64,000 bases of DNA, taken from the NCBI GenBank assembly GCA_905199445.1, contig CAJKGK010000018.1, forward strand, positions 6,491 through 70,490, read 5' to 3'. Positions 52,746-62,076 of the stretch are shown here, one piece after another. Every line of letters begins with the position of its first letter. The stretch's first letter is position 1. The notes below the pieces were generated by a model. It saw only the letters and a program-made list of their open reading frames with translations. It was not told the origin of the DNA and did no database searches. Source of the stretch: an uncultured Lachnospiraceae bacterium. GTDB taxonomy: Bacteria; Bacillota; Clostridia; Lachnospirales; Lachnospiraceae. The translations under genes were made by a program, and so were the position numbers.

Positions 52746-53900
52746 TCATTTCATCTTTTTATAGCGTTCGATCATTTCATCCAGTGACACCTGTTCAACC
52801 AATGGCGCCTTTCCGTAAGACCCAAATTCCACAATTAAAGTGCCAATGGCTTCTTTAACCCCTTTTTCAACTGCATGCATCAGTGCAGCGACGTCATCAT
52901 CCGGAATATTGCCGTACATGACTGTATCCATAATCGGCGGGAAAAAGACTCTCGGATCAAACTGTTCCCGTTTTTCCTCAAGAAGGCGGTACACTTCCCC
53001 GATGGACGGACTGTCCTGTAAATCCGGGTGATCTCTGAAAAATTCCTTCATATTTCTTGTCACTGCCAGACGGATATCTGTATCTACATTAATTTTTCCG
53101 ATTCCGCATGGGATGGCAGCCTTAAGCTCATCAATGGATATGCCGTGAGCATTTTTAATATTTCCGCCAAGAGCGTTAATTTCATCCACAATATAGGTGG
53201 GTACCGTCGATGAACCATGGGATACCAGAACGCCAAAAATATTTTCGTGCATCAGACATTCCTTAATTGCAATCGGAATCTCCCGGCGCAGACGAACATC
53301 TTTGCCTTTGGAAGCGCCGTGCATGGTGCCGTAGGAAATCGCCAGGGCATCGCAGCCCGTCTTCTTAAAAAATTCCACCGCCTTCATTGGGTTTGTATAG
53401 GTAGAATTTGCTGCAAATACATGATCCTCCACGCCGGCCAGCACCCCAAGCTCGCCTTCCACAGAAACGCCCCGTGCATGGGCATATTTTACAACCGCTC
53501 TTGTCAGCTCCACATTTTCATCAAACGGAAGGGCGGAGCCGTCAATCATCACCGAAGTATAGCCGCCTTCAATAGCAGCCTTACAGGAATCAAAATCCCG
53601 GCCGTGATCCAGATGAAGCACAACCGGCACCGATGAATTTGCCGCAAACTTTTTCACTGCACTGGCAATATTTCTGGCACCGATCTTTTTATCCTCCAGC
53701 GTGGCATTGGCGAAATCTACACGGCCGCCCATAAATCCGTTGGCCAGATCGGCTCCCTGTAAAATCGCCGCTGATCTGAACATCTCATGGACCTCGATGG
53801 CCGCTTTGGCCTGTGCCACCGCGTTCACGTTAAATGCCCCCTGGGCAAAACGGTATTTGTCAACAGTTTCCAGCAATGGTCTTAATGGAATTAATGGCAT
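52746..53900 (-). CDS. Class II fructose/tagatose-bisphosphate aldolase family protein
   Basis: Zinc-dependent ketose-bisphosphate aldolase, 384 residues, about 80 longer than the GatY/FbaA short type. Zinc ligands appear in VLHLDHGRDFDSC, EGELGVLAG, YGTMHGASKG and VSHGSS; the substrate-binding KINVDTDIR is present. The GGSG of the phosphate loop is replaced by HGSSTVP. AAGGAG precedes the ATG, which overlaps nagA by 10 bases. In an amino-sugar operon it would cleave the bisphosphate made after deamination, either fructose-1,6- or tagatose-1,6-bisphosphate. Confidence 0.85.
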   Translation of the reverse strand: MPLIPLRPLLETVDKYRFAQGAFNVNAVAQAKAAIEVHEMFRSAAILQGADLANGFMGGRVDFANATLEDKKIGARNIASAVKKFAANSSVPVVLHLDHGRDFDSCKAAIEGGYTSVMIDGSALPFDENVELTRAVVKYAHARGVSVEGELGVLAGVEDHVFAANSTYTNPMKAVEFFKKTGCDALAISYGTMHGASKGKDVRLRREIPIAIKECLMHENIFGVLVSHGSSTVPTYIVDEINALGGNIKNAHGISIDELKAAIPCGIGKINVDTDIRLAVTRNMKEFFRDHPDLQDSPSIGEVYRLLEEKREQFDPRVFFPPIMDTVMYGNIPDDDVAALMHAVEKGVKEAIGTLIVEFGSYGKAPLVEQVSLDEMIERYKKMK

Positions 53901-55039
53901 ATCAGTTCTCCTTTCACAAATGTATCTTTCACATTATAATCTTTATCCAGAATCACAACATCCCCGTCCTTGCCCACATCAAGGCTTCCGATACGTTCGT
54001 CCATACCTACGGCCCTGGCCGGATTCATCGTCAACATTGGAAGAATCTCCTCCAAAGGCCGCTGCGTAAATGTTATAAGATTTTTAAGCGCCTGTCCGGT
54101 TGTAAGGGTACTGCCTGCTCTTGTACCGTTAGATTTCAATTTGGCATCCCCGCCTTCCACAACAACCTCATTAACCCCCAGCTTGTACGCCCCGTCAGGC
54201 AGTCCCGCAGCCATGATCGAATCGGTCACGGCAATCATCCGGTCAATGCCTTTGATTTTAATCAGAAAACGTACGGTTCCCGGATGCAGATGACGGCCGT
54301 CGCAAATAGCCTCACAATAAATATCCGATTCCAAAACAGCACCCATAATGGCAGGATAATGCTGGTGCAGAAGCTTCATGGCATTGAGCACATGGGTTGC
54401 CGACACGGCACCATTGCGGATACACTGCCATGCAGTTTCATAATCCGCGCCGGAATGGCCGATGGCCACGGCGATTCCCATCTGACGAATCTCGGGTATG
54501 GCCTGTGCAATCCCCTCAACCTCCGGAGAAACAGTAATGTAGCGAATATTTCCGTCTGCAGCTTTCTGGTAAGCGGCAAGCAGCTCCAAATCCGGCTTTA
54601 ACAGCAGATGTTCCGGCATGGCCCCCTTATATTCTTTGGCCAGGAACGGGCCTTCCAGATGAATCCCCATTAAATCGGCACAGTTTTTGTGATCAGCCCG
54701 ATGGGCCATCGCCTGTTGGATACAATAAAACGTCTGTTCCGGAGTATCTGTCAAAATAGAACACAGCCAGGATGTCGTTCCGCAGCCGGCAAAGAATCGT
54801 CCAATTTTCTCAAAATCGTCCTTACTGGCAGCATTCACATCCACGCCGCAGCCCCCATGGGTATGGATATCGACAAATCCCGGCACAACATAATGGCCGC
54901 GGGCATCATAAATCTCATCTCCTGAAACAGGCGTTCCATGACATACAACGGCACCGATACGTCCGTTTTCCAAAAGCAGATCTGCATCTTTAAATTTCCC
55001 GTCTGCATATACCCGGCCGCCTGTTACCCATTTTCTCAT
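53891..55039 (-). CDS. nagA: N-acetylglucosamine-6-phosphate deacetylase
   Basis: Removes acetate from GlcNAc-6-phosphate. The 382-residue amidohydrolase has the metal motif VDIHTHGGCGVDVN, EGPFLAKEYKGAMPEHLL with the catalytic glutamate, GHSGADYE and the VTDSIMAAG aspartate. A GTG at 55045 also opens the frame, but GGGGAGG is 8 bases before ATG 55039. Middle gene of the nagB-nagA-aldolase operon. Confidence 0.93.
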   Translation of the reverse strand: MRKWVTGGRVYADGKFKDADLLLENGRIGAVVCHGTPVSGDEIYDARGHYVVPGFVDIHTHGGCGVDVNAASKDDFEKIGRFFAGCGTTSWLCSILTDTPEQTFYCIQQAMAHRADHKNCADLMGIHLEGPFLAKEYKGAMPEHLLLKPDLELLAAYQKAADGNIRYITVSPEVEGIAQAIPEIRQMGIAVAIGHSGADYETAWQCIRNGAVSATHVLNAMKLLHQHYPAIMGAVLESDIYCEAICDGRHLHPGTVRFLIKIKGIDRMIAVTDSIMAAGLPDGAYKLGVNEVVVEGGDAKLKSNGTRAGSTLTTGQALKNLITFTQRPLEEILPMLTMNPARAVGMDERIGSLDVGKDGDVVILDKDYNVKDTFVKGELICH

Positions 55040-55101
55040 ACACACATCCTCCCCTTTAATTATTTTTTAAGCCTTCTGTTCATTTGAAAAAACACGCCCG
55101 A

Positions 55102-55926
55102 TCAATCCTCAAGGGCAGCCACATACTCTGTAATCTTCAGCTGAATATCCGGGTGATCTGTCAGCAGAGAAACCGGGAAATCCGTCGTCCGTTCACCATA
55201 GGCCACGCGTCTTACCACAGCTCTGTGCCAGTTTCTAAAACATCCCAGACGTATTTTTCTGGCATGAGCAATTTCATACATACCAATGGTCACACAGTCA
55301 TGAGGCATATCCTCAAGCGCACCGCCAAAGTCTCCGATGGCATTGGCTGTACGGGTTTCTTTGGTAATTTCCAAAACCCTTGTCTTCTGAGCCAGAAATT
55401 CCTGCTCACTAAGACTTGGATCTGCCTCATTAAAAGCCACATGCCCGTTAATGCCAATACCGCCAAAACAGATATCCACTCCGCCCAGCTTTTCGATCAG
55501 CTCAGGAATATAGGATAAATTTTGAGGATCCGGGAAAATCCGCTGCGACTGAGGCATTACCAGCTCCGGATCGATCCGGCTGTAAACCTGCCTGTCCATA
55601 AACCCACGAAAACTTAGCGGATGATCCTTAGACACCCATGTCTGATCATCATTAAGATATTCATCCATATTAATAAACCATACATTTTTCAAACTGATCC
55701 TTTCACGGTTCACCATATCCACAAAATACGGATACTGTCCCACCGGGCCTACAGGACATATAAAAACCGTCGTCTCCCCGGCTGCGTTATGTGCTTTAAT
55801 TTCCTCCGCCATCTCTCTGGCCATGGATGAAAAAACCTGGGCATTATCTTTCATGACCAGCACCGGCAGCTTTGGACCATTGGCCAGCAGCTGCTCCTTT
55901 GTATACAGGTAGTATTCATGTCTCAT
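55102..55926 (-). CDS. nagB: Glucosamine-6-phosphate deaminase
   Basis: Converts glucosamine-6-phosphate to fructose-6-phosphate and ammonia. The 274-residue protein has FINMDEYLND (active-site Asp/Glu region) and GGVDICFGGIGINGHVAFNEADPSL, the family signature. It is longer than E. coli NagB (266) with an altered C-terminus, so a galactosamine-type substrate is not excluded. A start at 55935 is possible, but ATG 55926 has a better-spaced AAAGG. First gene of the operon, divergent from the LacI regulator. Confidence 0.9.
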   Translation of the reverse strand: MRHEYYLYTKEQLLANGPKLPVLVMKDNAQVFSSMAREMAEEIKAHNAAGETTVFICPVGPVGQYPYFVDMVNRERISLKNVWFINMDEYLNDDQTWVSKDHPLSFRGFMDRQVYSRIDPELVMPQSQRIFPDPQNLSYIPELIEKLGGVDICFGGIGINGHVAFNEADPSLSEQEFLAQKTRVLEITKETRTANAIGDFGGALEDMPHDCVTIGMYEIAHARKIRLGCFRNWHRAVVRRVAYGERTTDFPVSLLTDHPDIQLKITEYVAALED

Positions 55927-56034
55927 GTGTCTCATCCTTTCCCCACAATCAGGCGAACCTATAGCCGCCCCAAAATCCCATTTGACATTTCATCTAATTT
56001 TTTTTACAGGATATTATATTTTTCCGTCAATTTG

Positions 56035-56063
56035 ATTATACGCTGTAATTTTTTTCAATTCAA
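56035..56063 (-). promoter_or_regulatory. nagB promoter
   Basis: On the minus strand TTGAAT and a perfect TATAAT separated by 17 bases. Confidence 0.7.
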
Positions 56064-56104
56064 CAAACTTTGGTCATCTTTTTAGGTAAAACCCTGTATA
56101 TTTA

Positions 56105-56117
56105 GGCAAACGTTGTC
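56105..56117. promoter_or_regulatory. LacI-type operator GGCAAACGTTGTC
   Basis: The same sequence as the reverse complement of 52530-52543 except for one missing T. It lies 10 bases before the lacI -35 and about 40 bases upstream of the nagB -35, so autorepression is likely and nag control possible. Confidence 0.6.
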
Positions 56118-56127
56118 ATAATATCCA

Positions 56128-56156
56128 TTGTTATTTTTATGAAAATTCTTTATAAT
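56128..56156 (+). promoter_or_regulatory. lacI promoter
   Basis: TTGTTA and a perfect TATAAT separated by 17 bases, about 73 bases before the start codon at 56229. Confidence 0.65.
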
Positions 56157-56228
56157 AGTAAATATATACAAATTATTTTTAGTTTTCGTGACAGTTCATC
56201 ACATTTTTCAGTTTGGAGGTCGCAGCCC

Positions 56229-57275
56229 ATGACATTAAAAGAAATTGCAGAACAAGCCAATGTCTCCATCTCCACCGTTTCCCGGGTCATTAACCAGAAA
56301 AAACCGGGCGCAGCCAGTGCAGAAGTTTCGGAGCGCATCTGGGAAATTGTACGAAAAAGCGGCTATATTCCCAACCGTACAGCACAAAACCTGAAAATGG
56401 GCGTCACCAATGAGGCCCAGCATATAGAACCCAAAACCATTGCCATTATTTACGCAAGAACCGACTCCTTGTCCACGGATTTTTTCTTTTCACACATAGC
56501 AAAGGCCATGGAGCAGGAATTGTTTAAAAGTAACTACTATCTTAAATATTCCTTTACCTCCCTGGATTTTTCCAATGCTCAGACAGCCGCCCAGATTGCT
56601 TCCCTTTCCGTAGACGGTGTTGTAGTTTTGGGACGTTATGAGAAAACACTTTTTAAATATTTGTCCGAGCAGCATTCCAATGTGATGTATGTAGGCTTAA
56701 ATCCCATAGACTTTAAGTTTGATCAGGTCATCTGCTGTGGCGGAGAAATCGCCAAAACAGCCGTCAATTACCTGTACAGTCTGGGGCATACAAAAATCGG
56801 TTATATCGGAGCCCAGCAAAACGAAATTCGCTATAAAGGTTACAAGCGGGCTCTGGAAAAACTGGATCTGCCTTTCAGGCAGCGCAATGCGGTCAATGTC
56901 CGCCAGACGGCAGACGGCGGATATAAGGCAGCCAATATGCTGATGGATATGGGCTCAGACATCAGTGCCGTTTTCTGTGCCAACGACAACACTGCCATTG
57001 GAGCCATGCGCGCCTTTCAGGAGCGGGGCTACCGTATTCCCCAGGATATTTCCATTATCGGCGTGGATGATATTGAAACCGATCAATATCTGACCCCCAT
57101 GCTGACCAGTATCCACATCCCTCTGGAAGGCCTCGGTAAATGCGCCTCAAAAATACTGATCGACCGTCTAAACGGCGGCCACAGTTTTCCGATGAAAACC
57201 ATTCTGCCCTTCTATATCGCCAAAAGAGACAGCTGCGCCAGCCCGTCTAAAGACAGAAAACCTTTTGGCACATAA
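56229..57275 (+). CDS. LacI family transcriptional regulator
   Basis: A 348-residue repressor with the N-terminal LacI helix-turn-helix (TLKEIAEQANVSISTVSRVIN, hinge near residue 55) and a periplasmic-binding-like effector domain (NYLYSLGHTKIGYIGA, AVFCANDNTAIGAMRAFQERGYRIPQDISIIGVDD). The frame opens at 56139, but GGAGG precedes ATG 56229. Operator-like sites occur on its own promoter, beside the nagB promoter, and upstream of the SsuABC-like operon. The effector is unknown; an amino-sugar phosphate is likely from context. Confidence 0.92.
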   Translation: MTLKEIAEQANVSISTVSRVINQKKPGAASAEVSERIWEIVRKSGYIPNRTAQNLKMGVTNEAQHIEPKTIAIIYARTDSLSTDFFFSHIAKAMEQELFKSNYYLKYSFTSLDFSNAQTAAQIASLSVDGVVVLGRYEKTLFKYLSEQHSNVMYVGLNPIDFKFDQVICCGGEIAKTAVNYLYSLGHTKIGYIGAQQNEIRYKGYKRALEKLDLPFRQRNAVNVRQTADGGYKAANMLMDMGSDISAVFCANDNTAIGAMRAFQERGYRIPQDISIIGVDDIETDQYLTPMLTSIHIPLEGLGKCASKILIDRLNGGHSFPMKTILPFYIAKRDSCASPSKDRKPFGT

Positions 57276-57332
57276 AAAACTGTGCGGTCAAAACCACATG
57301 CCTTTTCGTGGTCTTAAACCGCACAGTTTTTT
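57274..57332. terminator. Bidirectional terminator between lacI and the sugar ABC operon
   Basis: Arms AAAAAACTGTGCGGT / ACCGCACAGTTTTTT with an inner AACCAC/GTGGT stem. A/T tails on both sides suit termination of both convergent transcripts. Confidence 0.92.
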
Positions 57333-57335
57333 CAT

Positions 57336-58235
57336 TTACTCTTTAACCGCCCCCATGGTAATGCCTCTGACAAAATACTTCTGAAGGAACGGATACACAA
57401 TAATCACCGGCAGGATACCTACAACCGCAATGGCCATACGCATTGTCGTCGAAGGCAGGCTTCCCACACTGACGCCGCCCATTTTGGAGGCATTCTGAGA
57501 TAGATAATTAATATTTTCATTAATCTGATTCAGCACGAGCTGAATGGTATAGTACTTACTTCCGCCTCTTGTTGTAAGATAATAAAGACCGTTTGTCCAG
57601 TCATTCCAGTAAATCAGGCCGGTCATCAGGCCAATGGTGGCGATAATGGGACGGGACAAAGGTACAATAATACTTGTAAATGTTTTAATCTCTCCTGCAC
57701 CGTCAATCCGCGCAGCTTCCTTTAAGGATTCCGGAATCGAAAACGTAAAATAATTTTTTACAAGAATCACATTAAAAGCATTCATCATTAATCCCGGAAA
57801 AATCAGGGCAAAAATTGTATCTCTGATATGAAAAACCTGATTCCAGCAATAGTAGCTGGCTACAATCCCACCGGAAAACAGCATGGTAAATATACACATA
57901 AAGTTCAGCACCCGACGGCCAAAAAGTTCTTTATCCGACAGCGCATAAGCAAACATGGTCGTTACAATAATGCTCAGCGCAGTCCCCACAACGGTGACAA
58001 TAATCGTCATCAGGTAAGCCTGTCCAATGGTTTCCCAGGAATTGGCAATATACGCGTAGGCTTCCAGACTCCAGGCTTTTGGAAAAAAACTGAATCCATT
58101 AACAGTGGCCCATTTATTATCCGTAAATGAAGCAATAACAAGCAAAACAAACGGAAACAGCGCTGCCAGTGTAAAAAAAATCATAACCGCATGGGCGACG
58201 GTCTGCCATATTCGATATTCTCTTGTTTTTAACAT
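57336..58235 (-). CDS. Sugar ABC transporter permease (LplC/YtcP type)
   Basis: A 299-residue MalG-like inner-membrane permease with six hydrophobic segments and the EAA loop SLKEAARIDGAGEIKTFTSIIVPLSRP. AGGAGG precedes the ATG. Third transport gene of the operon. The family (YtcP/LplC/YesQ) imports oligo- or uronosaccharides in Firmicutes. Confidence 0.9.
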   Translation of the reverse strand: MLKTREYRIWQTVAHAVMIFFTLAALFPFVLLVIASFTDNKWATVNGFSFFPKAWSLEAYAYIANSWETIGQAYLMTIIVTVVGTALSIIVTTMFAYALSDKELFGRRVLNFMCIFTMLFSGGIVASYYCWNQVFHIRDTIFALIFPGLMMNAFNVILVKNYFTFSIPESLKEAARIDGAGEIKTFTSIIVPLSRPIIATIGLMTGLIYWNDWTNGLYYLTTRGGSKYYTIQLVLNQINENINYLSQNASKMGGVSVGSLPSTTMRMAIAVVGILPVIIVYPFLQKYFVRGITMGAVKE

Positions 58236-58270
58236 ACCTACTCCTCCTGTCTTTCATATTGCTGTTCCGC

Positions 58271-59248
58271 TTAAAACAAAGCATTTTCCTCACTGACTTT
58301 GCGGACAATCAAATTGGCAGATACGACCATGATAAAGCCTACAATGGATTGGAACACACTGGCCGCGGATGACATACCGTAGTCACTGTTTTGCATCAGC
58401 GCATTGTAAACATACACATCGATCGTCTGAGTGACCGAATAAAGAGCGCCCGAATTTTTCGGAACCTGATAAAACATACCAAAATCCGATGCAAAAATAC
58501 GTCCGATCGAAAGAATGAACATTGTAATCACCGTTGGCTTTAAAAATGGCAGTGTAATTTTTGTAATCTGCTGCCATTTTGTGGCCCCGTCGATTTTTGC
58601 CGCTTCATAATACTCGCCGTTAATTCCCACAATGCTGGACAGATAGATAATCATGGAATAACCTGTTCCCTTCCAGATATGGCATATCGTCAGAATCACC
58701 GGCCAATAGGCCTTTTCCTGATACCAGTTTACAGGCTGGGCGCCAAACAGTTCAAGAATATTGTTAAGGAGTCCGGTATCTGATGCCAAAAGGGCATAGA
58801 CAAGATAGCTGACCACAACCCAGCTCATCAGGTAAGGCAGCAAAATCAAACTTTGATACATTCTTGACAGGAATCTATTTTTAACCTCATTGAGCAGAAT
58901 TGCCACTGCAATGGATATAAAAGTCCCAAGAATAATAAACACTACATTATAAAGTACTGTATTTCTGATAATCGTAAATGCGGTGCTGGACTGAAATAAA
59001 AACTTAAAATTATCCAGACCGCACCAGTCACTGGCAAAAAACCCCTTAACTACATTGATCTTTTTAAAAGCAATCATTATACCAAACATAGGGATATAAT
59101 TATTGCAAATCATATAAATGATCCCCGGAAGCGCCATAAAATAAAGAGGAATCATACGCTTCCAGCGTCTTTTTTTCTTAGGAACCGGCATAAATCTGTC
59201 TTCGGCAGGATTCCCCGGGGCCCCGCCGGCCGTTGTCTGTAATGCCAT
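58271..59248 (-). CDS. Sugar ABC transporter permease (LplB/YteP type)
   Basis: A 325-residue MalF-like permease with a charged N-terminal region (KKKRRWKRM) and six hydrophobic segments; the EAA loop reads YEAAKIDGATKWQQITKITLPFLKP. The frame extends to 59377, but GGGGAGGG is 6 bases before ATG 59248. It is separated from the upstream binding-protein gene by a terminator-like hairpin. Confidence 0.9.
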   Translation of the reverse strand: MALQTTAGGAPGNPAEDRFMPVPKKKRRWKRMIPLYFMALPGIIYMICNNYIPMFGIMIAFKKINVVKGFFASDWCGLDNFKFLFQSSTAFTIIRNTVLYNVVFIILGTFISIAVAILLNEVKNRFLSRMYQSLILLPYLMSWVVVSYLVYALLASDTGLLNNILELFGAQPVNWYQEKAYWPVILTICHIWKGTGYSMIIYLSSIVGINGEYYEAAKIDGATKWQQITKITLPFLKPTVITMFILSIGRIFASDFGMFYQVPKNSGALYSVTQTIDVYVYNALMQNSDYGMSSAASVFQSIVGFIMVVSANLIVRKVSEENALF

Positions 59249-59300
59249 CTGTTTCCCTCCCCCTAAAACATGCTGCAGCCGTTTTCGCCCGCTTTTAGAT

Positions 59301-59344
59301 AAAAAGCGATGCCCGCCGGAACCGCCCTTTAGGCATCGCTTTTT
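59301..59344 (-). terminator. Intercistronic terminator-like hairpin between binding protein and permeases
   Basis: Perfect 13-base arms AAAAAGCGATGCC / GGCATCGCTTTTT with an 18-base loop and T-run on the minus strand. It should stop much of the transcription past the binding-protein gene, giving excess binding protein over permease. Confidence 0.85.
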
Positions 59345-59405
59345 CACGACCTTTTTCATGGCCTCTGTTGTTTGCATTGATGCCTGTCATCCAACAGGCC
59401 ATGGA

Positions 59406-61067
59406 TTATTTCTGTGCTGCAAGCCATTCATCCAGCTGTCTCTGGTTTTCCTCAATAATATCGTTGATTCCGGCAGCTTCCAGCGCCTGGTTAAATTCCG
59501 GAAGCAAGGTTTCCGGATCCTGAGTACCGCAGGCTACCAGACCGGTATACTGGGACACAACCGCATCCACAGCTGTCTTTTGCGTAGATACCGGACTTGT
59601 ATCAAATACATATCCAAGGGTACAGGATTTCTGTTCGTCTGTAATCGTGGAATTCCATTCCTCTGCAACCTTGTAATAATCCAGAGTCAACGGTTCAAAT
59701 ACGGAAATGGAGGTTTTATCTCCAAAAACATGAAGCGGCATATTGTATGGTGTATTGGCCGCATCCACGCCATCCGCATAGCGGATCACGCCCTGGCCTT
59801 TCTTTTCGCCGGCATCCACAACTTCATAGCTGGTTCCCTCCAGACCATAGGTGAGCATGTTATCCAAATCATTATCCGCATACAGATAATTTAAAAACTG
59901 GAATGTTTTTTCAGGATTTTCACAGGTGGCCGGGATCGCCCACATGGATGTCTGATACATAGATGTGGTGGCATATTTATCAACCAGATTAATCTTTGTC
60001 ATATCATAGCCGCAGTCTCTGGACATATTGGACTGCATATCCGTTTCAGTTCCTCCAAAACCGCCCAGATAATAGCCGGACTGAATCTGAACCGTACCTG
60101 CATCTGTATTAGTCGCTGCATCCGGTGAAAAATAACCGGCCTGCGCCCACTCATACATTTTCTGGGCATAGGCTTTGTATTCATCCGTCGTATACACATT
60201 GGTAACCGTGGTATCCCCGTCAAGACCGGCCCCCATAAGGACACCTGTAGCCAGTGTGGACCCCAGTGTATCATACTTATCCCAATACTGGAAAAGGTCT
60301 GTGGTGGCATTTGTTCCGGAAATGCAGTAATAACCATCCCCGTATTTATCTTTATAAGCCTTAAACAATTCTGTCAGATCATCATAGGTATATATTGTAT
60401 CCGGATCGAAGGACATGCCCAGCTCCTCAAGAATATCTGTTCTTGCATAGAACCCATAGGAACGGGCCCATTTTTCTTCGGAAGGCACGGCATAAAGATT
60501 GCCGTTAAAATATCCGCCGGCCATGGCAATACCTTCTGCAGCCTCAATGTCCTGACCATACTGCGCGTACAGATCATCCAACGGCAGCAGGGCGCCCTTG
60601 TTGACATAAGTGCCCACACCGGTAACAAATATCATTGCCAGATCCAGTTTATCTCCAGATGTAATCATCAGGTTTTGCTGAGAAGCCAAATCATTGACAA
60701 AAATCGGATACATCGTCAAGTGAACACCGATTTCCGGTTCGGTTACCGCATTGATGGCATCCTCAACCGCCTGCATTCCAGGAGGTTCTGCACCAAGAAT
60801 CGGCATTGCCATTACAACCTCATAAATCTCCCCATCGGCACCGCCATTACCTTCAGATGCGCTGTCATCAGCTGAACCACCGTTTTCTGTCTGAGCGCCG
60901 CCTGCTGTTTCCTCAGCACTCTGTGTGGCTGTTTTTTCAGTTTCTGCGGTTTTTCCGTCTCCGCCGTCTGAACCTGAATTTCCCCCTGAAGAAGCCCCGG
61001 AAGAACAGCCCGCCAGCAGCGAACATGTCATCATACCGGATAATAATAATGCTGTTGCTTTTTTCAT
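59406..61067 (-). CDS. Sugar ABC transporter substrate-binding lipoprotein (LplA type)
   Basis: A 553-residue extracellular binding protein of family 1, long type. It has a signal peptide with lipobox LLAGC, a Ser/Gly/Asp/Glu-rich linker to about residue 75, and the domain starting VVMAMPILGAEPPGMQAVEDAIN. SGDKLDLAMIF and PALTCENPEKTFQFLNYLY-like WAIPATCENPEKTFQFLNYL mark the family. AGGAGG lies 9 bases before ATG 61067. No ATPase gene lies nearby; such systems share the general MsmX-type ATPase. The sugar is unknown. Confidence 0.9.
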   Translation of the reverse strand: MKKATALLLSGMMTCSLLAGCSSGASSGGNSGSDGGDGKTAETEKTATQSAEETAGGAQTENGGSADDSASEGNGGADGEIYEVVMAMPILGAEPPGMQAVEDAINAVTEPEIGVHLTMYPIFVNDLASQQNLMITSGDKLDLAMIFVTGVGTYVNKGALLPLDDLYAQYGQDIEAAEGIAMAGGYFNGNLYAVPSEEKWARSYGFYARTDILEELGMSFDPDTIYTYDDLTELFKAYKDKYGDGYYCISGTNATTDLFQYWDKYDTLGSTLATGVLMGAGLDGDTTVTNVYTTDEYKAYAQKMYEWAQAGYFSPDAATNTDAGTVQIQSGYYLGGFGGTETDMQSNMSRDCGYDMTKINLVDKYATTSMYQTSMWAIPATCENPEKTFQFLNYLYADNDLDNMLTYGLEGTSYEVVDAGEKKGQGVIRYADGVDAANTPYNMPLHVFGDKTSISVFEPLTLDYYKVAEEWNSTITDEQKSCTLGYVFDTSPVSTQKTAVDAVVSQYTGLVACGTQDPETLLPEFNQALEAAGINDIIEENQRQLDEWLAAQK

Positions 61068-61239
61068 TTCCCCCAACCTCCTGCTTTTTTATTGCATCGT
61101 TGTATTTCGATGAAAATATTATACTATTTTTAGGTGCCTCCTGTATATTCTTATCCGGTCATGATTTGATATTATTGATCAATTTATTGTATTTTTTTAA
61201 CATTTTTTAACACTTTTTAACCATGATATATTGATCGCC

Positions 61240-62025
61240 TCATGATTCTTTGTAATTTATTTCCCATAATTGCCGATATTCTCTGGGTGTTTTTCCTGTT
61301 ATTTTTTTAAAGCTCTTGGTAAAATAAGAATAATTGTTATACCCTGTTTTTGCCGCCACGGCGCTGACCGTCAGCTTTGGATCCTTTAATAGTTCTCTGG
61401 CCAGCATGACCCGCTGCTCCTGAATATAATCCACAACCGTCATGTTATGCTTTTTCTTAAACAGACGCCCCAGATGCGTGACACTTAAATAGGCCACACC
61501 GGCCAGCATCTCTATGGACATCTGTTCTCCGATATGTTCATGAATATAGGTCTCCACCCGCTCCATTGCTTCCTGACCGCCGGAATGTTCTTCCCCTTTC
61601 ATCTGATCAATATACATTTTCCCATAATCATGGTAAACCTGATTCTGATTTTCCCTCATAATTTTTTCCTGAGCTTTTAAAAGGTACTCCACAACCTCCT
61701 CCGTATCTGCAGGCTTTAAAATATATCCCAGGCATTCCAGAGCAATGGCCCGCCGGGCAAATTCAAAATCATCATGGCAGGTAAGAAAAATACAGACCGT
61801 TTTGGGATAATTTTCCCGTACCCACCGAACCAGTTCAATACCGTTGCCCACAGGCATTTCAATATCGCATAAAAGGATATCCACCTTTTTTGTTCTAAAC
61901 AGATTCACAGCCTGTGCATAGCTGTTCGCCGTGAGTATTTCCTCAAAATTCAGCCGATCCCAGGGCACATCATCCACAAGCCCCTGTATGGCCACAACCT
62001 CATCATCCACAATCATCAGATTCAT
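61240..62025 (-). CDS. Response regulator with AraC-type output domain (YesN type)
   Basis: A 261-residue two-component regulator. The receiver domain has the phosphorylation Asp at residue 54 (LLCDIEMPVGNG) and acidic DDE at 7-9; the C-terminal half has two AraC helix-turn-helix units (MLAGVAYLSVTHLGRLFKKKHN and VSAVAAKTGYNNYSYFTKSFKK). GGAGG precedes the ATG. It follows the sensor kinase gene by 51 bases and probably activates the sugar ABC operon directly downstream. Confidence 0.92.
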   Translation of the reverse strand: MNLMIVDDEVVAIQGLVDDVPWDRLNFEEILTANSYAQAVNLFRTKKVDILLCDIEMPVGNGIELVRWVRENYPKTVCIFLTCHDDFEFARRAIALECLGYILKPADTEEVVEYLLKAQEKIMRENQNQVYHDYGKMYIDQMKGEEHSGGQEAMERVETYIHEHIGEQMSIEMLAGVAYLSVTHLGRLFKKKHNMTVVDYIQEQRVMLARELLKDPKLTVSAVAAKTGYNNYSYFTKSFKKITGKTPREYRQLWEINYKES

Positions 62026-62076
62026 CGCGCATCCTCCCTGTCTGTTATGTTCCTGTCGCTATCTGCCATTTTCCGG

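Larger units (their letters stand above)
55927..56228. other. Divergent nagB / lacI control region
   Basis: No gene. It contains the nagB promoter (56035-56063), the LacI-type operator (56105-56117) and the lacI promoter (56128-56156), each listed separately, plus a second weak AAACTTTGG half near 56065. Confidence 0.7.
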
